In this document: piece after piece, positions 32,601 through 41,400 of the stretch
Numbering within the stretch: position 1 is the first letter of the stretch
Layout: each line of letters begins with the position of its first letter
Origin: Cavia porcellus
Taxonomy: Eukaryota > Chordata > Mammalia > Rodentia > Caviidae
NCBI RefSeq assembly: GCF_034190915.1
Contig: NW_026947506.1
Coordinates: 36,393,748-36,457,747 of the forward strand
Direction: 5' to 3'
Length of the DNA stretch: 64,000 nucleotides
Notes under the pieces: generated by a model
The model's database searches: none
Told to the model about the DNA's origin: nothing
What the model saw: the letters and a program-made list of their open reading frames with translations, nothing else
Program-made: the position numbers and the translations under genes

Positions 32601-35600
32601 TGCTAAAAATACACTACTTCACACACAAAAAATGAGAAAAAAAAAAATAAATCCAATAGTGTGTTAGGTGAAACTTGCTACTCTATTAAAGGTATCTGAT
32701 GCCCTTTCATCTATATCAAGATTTAGCACATAACCTCAGAGGATCCAAACACCATAAACCCCATGGTGAAGGCTGAAAGCTCACCTCTCATCCCTGCAGG
32801 CAATTCTTTGAGAGACCTCAGGCATGTGGGCTCACACTGCCACATGGCATGCTCTGGCTTCCTATAGTACACACTCTGCTATTTAGGCATACCTTAAATT
32901 ATCAGATAGAGTCCTTTGGTAAGGCACTGTCACAGGCTAAAATGCACCTGAAGCACCCTTGCAGAGTGTTTACAAGCAGATGTTCGGGGATTCAGTAGAT
33001 AACTGAGGTCGAGTCAGGGCTCTGCCACATCCTTGCTGGTGACCCTGGGCAGGGTTCTGGTGCCCCTAATCCTGCACAGCCTCATCTGCAGGACAGCGGT
33101 AACAGACTCAACTCCCGAGACTGCAGTCTGAGGTCACACAGCAGGCTGGGCACCAGAGACAGCGGATGTGTACACTATGTTCTCCACACTGCCGGCCACT
33201 GCCTTCACCTGCCTGGAATGCAGCTAAGCGCTACCGAGGTACGTCACAAAACCCTTTTCGGGTTCTCAAAGAGACTTTTCCTATTGTTTCAGATCAAGAC
33301 CTTAATAATACAGAGAGGAGGATGGTGGGAAGGAAAACAGGAGGAAGAGAAACAGTTTGCAAGTAAAGAGAGTGCATGCATGCACCTGAGCAAAAATGAT
33401 GGTTTATGGGCTATGCACATCTTTCCCTTTCAGCCCAATTAAAGCTGCGAAAGGACCATTTGGTGCAAATATTGGCATTATTTAAAGTTATCTGCCGAAA
33501 GCTGGGAAATTAAGTACCAGAGTAGAAAAGCCAGGCAGGCAATACACCATCTACTAAAAATTTACGTAATTATATCTCATCGGTAGGATTAACCAGGGCT
33601 TATCAGAGATCCTTGGCATTCTCGGAATTCCCTGAACCCAACCCAAGACTCAGTTTTTCCTCTACCTGATGAGTTCCTCCTCTTAAAATATACTGTTTGG
33701 ATGCAACAAACTGGAGAAAATATAACATGCGTTGTTTTCTGTGCTACCAACTGATGCAAATAAATATCACCAAGTATGACATTACTAGCGTCCAATTCAG
33801 CTCAGAAATACCCTCACACCCTCAACGCCATGTGCATGTGTGTCATCTATACAACCCAATCATACCTCAGGTTCGATATGCCTGGGAAACAGGGAGGTGG
33901 TGAGGTATTTGTATAAAATTCTCATGTCGTCTTGCTCTAATCCACTCCTGAAACAATGAAAAAATGTTGTAAGTTTGGAATTGGGCTCATCTTTCCATTA
34001 CTCTTATGATACAGGTCAATCTTTACGCAAGAAGTCAATCTTTTTTCCCCTTTCTGTCATATGAAGAAGTTTTTGGGAAGTACATGAAAACAGTGAGTTG
34101 AGACCTGCTTAAACCTGCTCCTCCACTGTCCTGCATGCCCTCTGAAACATAAAGTCCTTGCAGACTGGGCTCTCAAGAGTGCATTCCTCGTTCTGCTAAA
34201 AGAGCCTTGATGCTTTAATGGCTACATTGCTGCTCCCCAGCTGCAGATGTCCCCTGGCTTCCTGTGTCACGTGGTAACACCACGGCATTCCCGAAAGACA
34301 CTGGTTTGCTGGAGACAAAGAGTTTGATCCTAGGTCTCAGAAATATGCATGCATTTTTGCCCTCTGATCTCTATGGAGACAAAAAGGAAAAGAAAGCAAG
34401 CTTTCAGGCAGACCGCCTAACCTCAAGGGCAGGAAGAGTAAGGAACATGTGGGAAAAGTGCTGAGAAACTAGCGGGCCTCAGAGTCTGGAGTATCTTTTA
34501 GGGAAAGAGAGAATGAGGTTTGTATATAGCACTTTTCTAGTCAAGATACCAAAACATCCTGGGACAAAATCTCGCTCTAGGTAATTCAGGCCTTTACATT
34601 ATATTTGCAATGTTCTCCCTTTTTCCCCTGTAAAGTCATTTGTTGGAAAAAGTCGTGGCCTGTCCTGCCCTCTTGTCTGGGTCCCTCCACTTTGACATCC
34701 TACCTCTTCCTCTTTTGATACTGACCTTCTGCTTTCAAGGTTCAATTTTGAGTGCTGGCTACAACTAAAACTCTAGAGAAGTTCTATACCTTAAGGCAAG
34801 TTTGTCTCCTGCCTTTTTAAAAGATTTTAAAAAATCAAACAAGAGCCAGGTGTGCCAACCACTTTTGAAAGAAGTTGATCAAAACTTAATGCTTGTTTTG
34901 TAACATTATCGCTATTGGGAGTCTCACCAAAGCTGGACCACGGAGCCAGACTGAATTTCCAAATCCAACACTGGGCAAGTTACCAACTTTTTTGGGTAGA
35001 AATATTTGACATAAAAGAAAAAGCAATAGTGGCTCATCTCTGCAACCCCAGCAATGAGGGGCTGAGGCACGAAGCTTACGAGTGCTGACTGGGCAATGCA
35101 GTGAATTAGTGAGGCCCTGTGTCAAAATAAAAAGGGCTGAGAAGGCAGCTTAGTGTGAAGGTCTGGGGTTCAATCCCCAATATTACCATCACCAAAAAAA
35201 ACCCAAAAACAAAACAACATAAAACTATAGGATAAAACTGAAGACAGAGTTTATGAGCTAACAGTGTGCACTGTATACAGTTAGGGCTTTCACTATTTCA
35301 CGTAAGACCAGGTAGGCATTAAACACTTTGCTATCAGTTTCAGGAAATTAGGGGAAAAAAAAACAGTAAATGAAGTTGTAGCCAGCTTCTCAGAGCACAG
35401 AACCCCAAGTTGGTGGATTTCTACTCTGCTTAAGGAGCGGTCTGCCTTCCTCGTCAGGCGTCCATTAGCTCTGGCCATGGCCATGGCCACTTTCTCTCTA
35501 CTATCTGCCCCACTATCACTAGGCCTTTTCCCCTACAAAAATAAAAGGAGTATTATAGATACATAGGTAAATGTTACCACTGGGGAAAATTCCTTACAAC

Positions 35601-38600
35601 TGCATGTAAATCTTCAATGATCTCAAAATAAAAGATTTTTAAAAAATCAAACAAGAGGGGGCTGGGGATTTAGCTCAGCAGCATAAGCGCCTGGCTTGCA
35701 AGCAGGCAGTCGTGAGTTTGATCCCTGGTACCGATAAAAACGAAAAAAAAAAAAAATCAAACAAGAGCCAAGTGTGTCAACACATGCTGTAATCTCAGCA
35801 CTCTGGAAAGCTGAGGCAGCAGAGGGCAAATCTGAGCTCAGCCTGGGCAACTTAGTGAGTCCCTGTTTCAAAACAAAAAGGGCTAAGGATGTAGCTCAGT
35901 GCAAATATTCTATGTGTGCATGGCACTTTGCTCCGTCAAGACTGATTTTTCTTTTCTATTCAATTTCAAGCTGTTTTTATTTCAATGCTAAGTGGACTTT
36001 CTGGATTTTGCAGGAGGATGGAGGCTTTTCGTTTTTTTTCCAAGTGCTGAGGATCAAACCTAGGGCCTCATGAATGCCAGGAAGTGCTCTACAACTGAGC
36101 CATTAAATGGACTTTCATTAGTTATCCCAACTCTGTCTCTGGTGGAGATACCAAGTTAATTTGAGAACTAATTTAGCAGGGGCAATACCAACAATAAGGT
36201 GGTTATCATTTAATGCAGAATCTTTCCTTTTAGGATCAAGTTAGTCTAAAACCTAGACTGAAGCCCAGTGTGATTTCACATCCCTATAACCTCAGTACTT
36301 GGGGAAGGTGAGGCACGAAGACTGAAGCCAGCCTGGGCTATGCAGTGAGTTTGAGGACAGCCTAAACTATATAGTAAGACCCTGTCTCAAAATAAATAAA
36401 AATAAGTAAAATATAGATTTTATTAGTGTCATACTGAACATAAAATATTTTAGCACAAGCAAACAGTATGGTCAACTTTGAGTAAATTCATAAATGTTTG
36501 AAACATTCGCCAAAGTGTTAATTCATGAAAAATACATCAATACCCCAAAAAGAAAAAAATACCTAACATTAAAAACTCTGAGGTAGTTTTCTATCCATGG
36601 CTTGCTTTGAACTGTCAATATTTACTGGACACCTACTATGCGCCATCCTGCAGTCATGTGCTAGTACAGAAAGATGTGTCTATTCCACATCAGATCATTT
36701 AAAAAAAAATGTAAACTGGGCGTGGAGGCGCACACCTGTAATCACAGCACTCTGAGAGGCTGATGCAGGAGAAATGCAAGTCCAAGCCCTGCTTGCGTAA
36801 TTTAAGGGACTTAGCAAGATCCTGTCTTGACAAAACAAAACTTGAGAATGTAGTTCAGTAAGAAGGTCCTGGGTTCACACCCAGCTCTGGGGAAAAAAAA
36901 AAAAAAGGTAGTAATAAAGGAATATGCATAATCTGCTCGTGAAGTATAAAATTCTTGGTATTGAAAGATACCAAGGTTAGAATAAGCAATTGCCTGTCAA
37001 AATGTGCTCTTGCCACTTCTGTTGGCAGGGAGGATGGACCAGGGCCATGTGCTGCCACTGCTAACAGAGGCCACTCACACAGCTGATGATGCTGAGGACC
37101 CCTGCCGATGGGCACCAGGCAGCTGTGGGAGCCCCGGCTTCCAGAGCCTGCCTCTTAGTAACTGTGAAGTCAAGGTGCCTTCCCACTTTGCCATTTCCAG
37201 AGTTCATTCACACCCGTATCAGGGTTGCGAGAAGTCCTGAAGGTCAGAATCTGAGCTGCCTTCTGCTGACAGCGGGTCGAGGCCATGGGCCTTGGCTGCT
37301 GCACTTCCTTATGCCTCTTAGTGCTCCATCGCCTCCAAGCCCTCTACAGGGCGGCTGTAGACCTGTGCTGCAGAAGCACAACTAGGCTTCCACCTCCTAC
37401 CTCACATGGCCTGACAAACGATGCAGCAAATGAAAAAGATTTCACCTGGGATTTGTTATGTTGTCCTCATGGGAGACAAAAGTCCACATAGAAACTCACT
37501 AGGTTCTTTACTAAATGGATTCTAATTTCTTTAGATTACCTTGTTTCTCTTCATAAAACACAGTTACAGGATTTTGGCAGAGGTTCAGGAGGACTTCAGG
37601 ACAACCGGTATTGCCTTTTCTATTAGCTGAACTCTAGTTTTTGTGTTAAAATATGGCCACACCCCTGATTTAAGAAAGTGGGTTATGGTAAACAAAAACA
37701 AAAACTCAAAGAATCCCAAAGTAGCTGCTAGAAAGTCACTGGCCCTGCTGGGGCTTGGGAGCTCGTCTCAGCTGGGTCTGGGCTACAAATGAGAGGCTGG
37801 GCTGCCACACAATTTTTTAGTGTCACCTCTGCTCCATAGTCTATGGTCACTCACATGGCTTCCCCAGAGTTTGAGCTTAGATAGATGATCACATTTCCTA
37901 ACAGTTTGTTTTTTCAACAGTGACACTTTTTTAAAAAATGTATTTTTTCCCTATTATAATATACAAGTACACTTCGGTTTTTAAAAATGTATTTTTTCCC
38001 TATTATAATATACAAACACACTTCGGTAACAGTAGATAATTTCTTATTTTAACAATGGTTATCCTGGATATTCTTAAAATTTGAACTCCTTTTAAAAAAA
38101 AACATTAAAAAGGATGCTTTCTACATTTATGAGGTATGGCTAAAATATATAATTGCTTACATTTTAAAAACTATTCCAGTTAAGTGTTAAGTGCTTTCAA
38201 AATACTGGCCCCTGACTTTACTGTCTTATGTGCTGAGCCTCAGGGTATACGCACCAGATGAGTTGATCATTATAGAGAAATGCAGTATATTTGACTATAT
38301 TTAGGCTTTCCTCCATTTTGTTAATAAAGGACTGGATTTTCAAATAAGTCATTTTATCCAGTGGGAAGAAGCTGATTCCACCAAAAATGTCAAGTAGGTC
38401 ACATGACTGCAAATGTAGTGTTTGCAAATACTGTAAGAAAAAATAAGGACATACAAGTTACTAATAATATATTCAATGCAATAATCATCAACAATGGAAA
38501 ATAATCTCAAATTAAGATTAATAGCACAGCTGTATACAGACAAACAGCAAAATGACAAACAAGCAGGTGATCTATGGGCAACTGGACTTGAAATCAGTAC

Positions 38601-41368
38601 CTACTTTAAAACAAAGGTTGTGCCTAACTAGTTAGTATTCATGCAGTGATGTTTTATCTCTTTGAAGTAGTTAAATATTCCTATCAGTGCTTCCCAGATT
38701 AAGTTCTGGGATCCACACAGTAATGCCATGAACAGACAGTACCACTTGTGAAGGATATTAGGATGACAGTTGTATCCATTGACAGAAGAGTAATGAGGAC
38801 AAAAACAGTAATGACCAATTATAGGCACTGACGAACCAAAAAGTTAATTCATAAAAGCAAAAAGGAAGCCAAAGGTATTTTATAAAGAAAAGCTGAATTC
38901 AAAATAGATGGGAGGCATTTTAGGGAGAAAACAGAATATTACTGCTTTAAGATAAACTGAATTTGACAGAGATAGAGGCAGATAGGTGAAATTCAATTTA
39001 TAACGAAAGAGAACAGCAACTGTTTAGGGACATGACCATTTATTTTGACAAAAAACACCAATGTAAGTCTAAAGGGATGTCTTTCTGTGGTCTGCTGGCC
39101 ATTTCCGAACTTTAGAAATATACTGGTCAACTAGAAAAAAACAGATTACTAAAAAAAGTGTCAAATCAGGTGTCATGGTACACACCTATAATCCTACCAC
39201 TTGAGAAGATGAGGCAAAAGGACCACTATAAACCCCCGTTTATGGTGGCATAGTGTGTAATAGCTAAATCTTGGGAACAGTCCAAATGCCCGTCAACCAA
39301 TGAATGGATAAAGAAGATGTGGGGTTTTGTTGTTCTTTTCTTTTCTTTTTCGGTACCAGGGATTGAACTCGTAACCTCATACTTGCCAGGCAGGCACTTA
39401 CGTTACTAAGCTAAATCCCTGGCCCCAAGATGTGGTTTTTCTATGCAATACAGCACTACTATGCCATAAAGAAGGGTAAACTTGAGACATTTCTAGCTAA
39501 ATGGATATATCTTTAGGCCATACTCTTAGTGAAATAAATCAGACCACATGTGTAAATACCATATTGCTTCTGCGGTGCAAGAAACCAAAAGTGTAAATAA
39601 GGACCAAAATGTATAATATACTCAGAAATGAGAAGAAAATGTTCAAATGAGAAGAGGAACAATGAAGGGGTGGAGGAGGAAAAAAGAATAGAAAGAAAAA
39701 TGGACACAAAGTTTTTATAAATAAGGAGGGAAAGAAGGGTTGAAGAGAGGGCAAGAGAACGGCAAAAAAAGGATCAACATATATCATGTACAGGTGCAAG
39801 TTCTCTATTATGAATGTGATCATTATGTATACCTACAATGCAAAAATAAACTTAATTAAAAAAAAAAAAAAGGACTGCTGTAAGTTCAGGGCCAGCCTGG
39901 GCCACATAATGAATTCAATGGTACATAACAGATTCTCTGTCTCAAACAAAAAAATAAAAAAATTTATAGCTTTACATTTATTTAAAAACATACAATGTCA
40001 AAACTATGGATAAAAATTGTTAAAAAAATTAATGTACTGCAACCAAAACGTTTTCCTTAAGTCAACATAAATTATTCTTTTTTTTTTTGTCTTTTTCCTT
40101 TTTATCGGTACCAGGGATCAAACTTGCGACTGCCTGCTTGCAAGGCAGGCGCTTATACCGCTGAGCTAAATCCCCAGCCCCAAATTATTCCTCTTTAGAG
40201 AATAAAACCAATCCATCATAATGAACAACTGTCTTAACTGTTTAAATTTTGCCAATTTACTAACTCAACGCACAGTGAGATGTGTGTGTGTGTGTGTGTG
40301 TGTGTGTATAGTATTTAGAGATTGCAGCCAGCATGCTCTATCACTAGCTCTGTCCTCTGCTCTTCTTCAAAGATTTTCTTTGAGACAGCACTTCACTCAG
40401 TTGCCTATGCCTATGTGGCCTTCAACTTGTGATTCTCCTGCCTCTGCCTCCTAAGTAGCTGGGATGACAGGTGTGCACACCATGCTCAGCATAACACTGC
40501 TTTCACGAAAGCCCAAATGGACAAATCCTGGTAGAATAAAGATGAAGCGCAAAGATGTCTCTGAGATACAGTCATGGCAGCGGTAGGTGCCCTACTCCTA
40601 CACAGCAGGCTGGGAGAGAGCTGCTGCCAAGCACAGGCCCCGAGGGCCCCTCACTGCTCGGGCTTCGCCACTGTGTCTCTTAGTCTTTCTGCCATGCTCA
40701 AGTTCTGAGTTTTTGTTTGTAAAAAACAAATCTGTCTCCACTTATATTTCTCTAGAGATCGTCTGAATGCTACGAATGTTATAAATAAAATATGAAACAC
40801 TTACCCGATGGAAGAATTTCTCTAACCTTTCTTTCAGGAGCTTGACACCTCCATCTTCCATGGCTTTCAGAAATGTCCCATTAAAAAGCTAACAGTGCAA
40901 AACATTGAGGGCGAAAATAAATGTCCAGATCCCTCTACTTCTTAGTATAACAAGCTTTTCCTTTTAGCCCTTCAGAAGTGATGGCCCATGTGAGTTGCAA
41001 ACTCTTCTTGTGTATTAGGGTATCACCTGAACCTTAACTGCAGCAATTAATTAATTAGTTAATTCTGGTTCTTAACCACTCCTTCTTTTCAAATAGTTTT
41101 CTATGTTTACATGAGAAAGCTTAAGCCATAAAACAAATTACACAAACAATCACACTGGTAAGTGATGCTGTCATTTTTATGAACCACCTAGTTGTTTTCA
41201 ACATATTTGTTTATGATGGAATCTTGCTACGTTGCTCAGGCTGGTCTTAAATTTCTGAGCTCAAGCAATCCTCTCGCCTCATCCTCCCAAAAAGGTAGGA
41301 CTACAAGGTTATGTCACTGCACTCAGCTAGACAGTTTTTAAAAATGTCAATTCAATTCCTAGTACCAC

Positions 41369-41400
<32 letters not shown>

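Larger units (their letters stand above)
33948..38254 (-). other. CCZ1: CCZ1 intron 7
   Basis: Contains several B1/ID SINEs between 35015 and 36906 and a 49-bp tandem duplication near 37931-38027. The stretches 33950-35010 and 36910-37920 show nothing I can assign. Confidence 0.6.
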
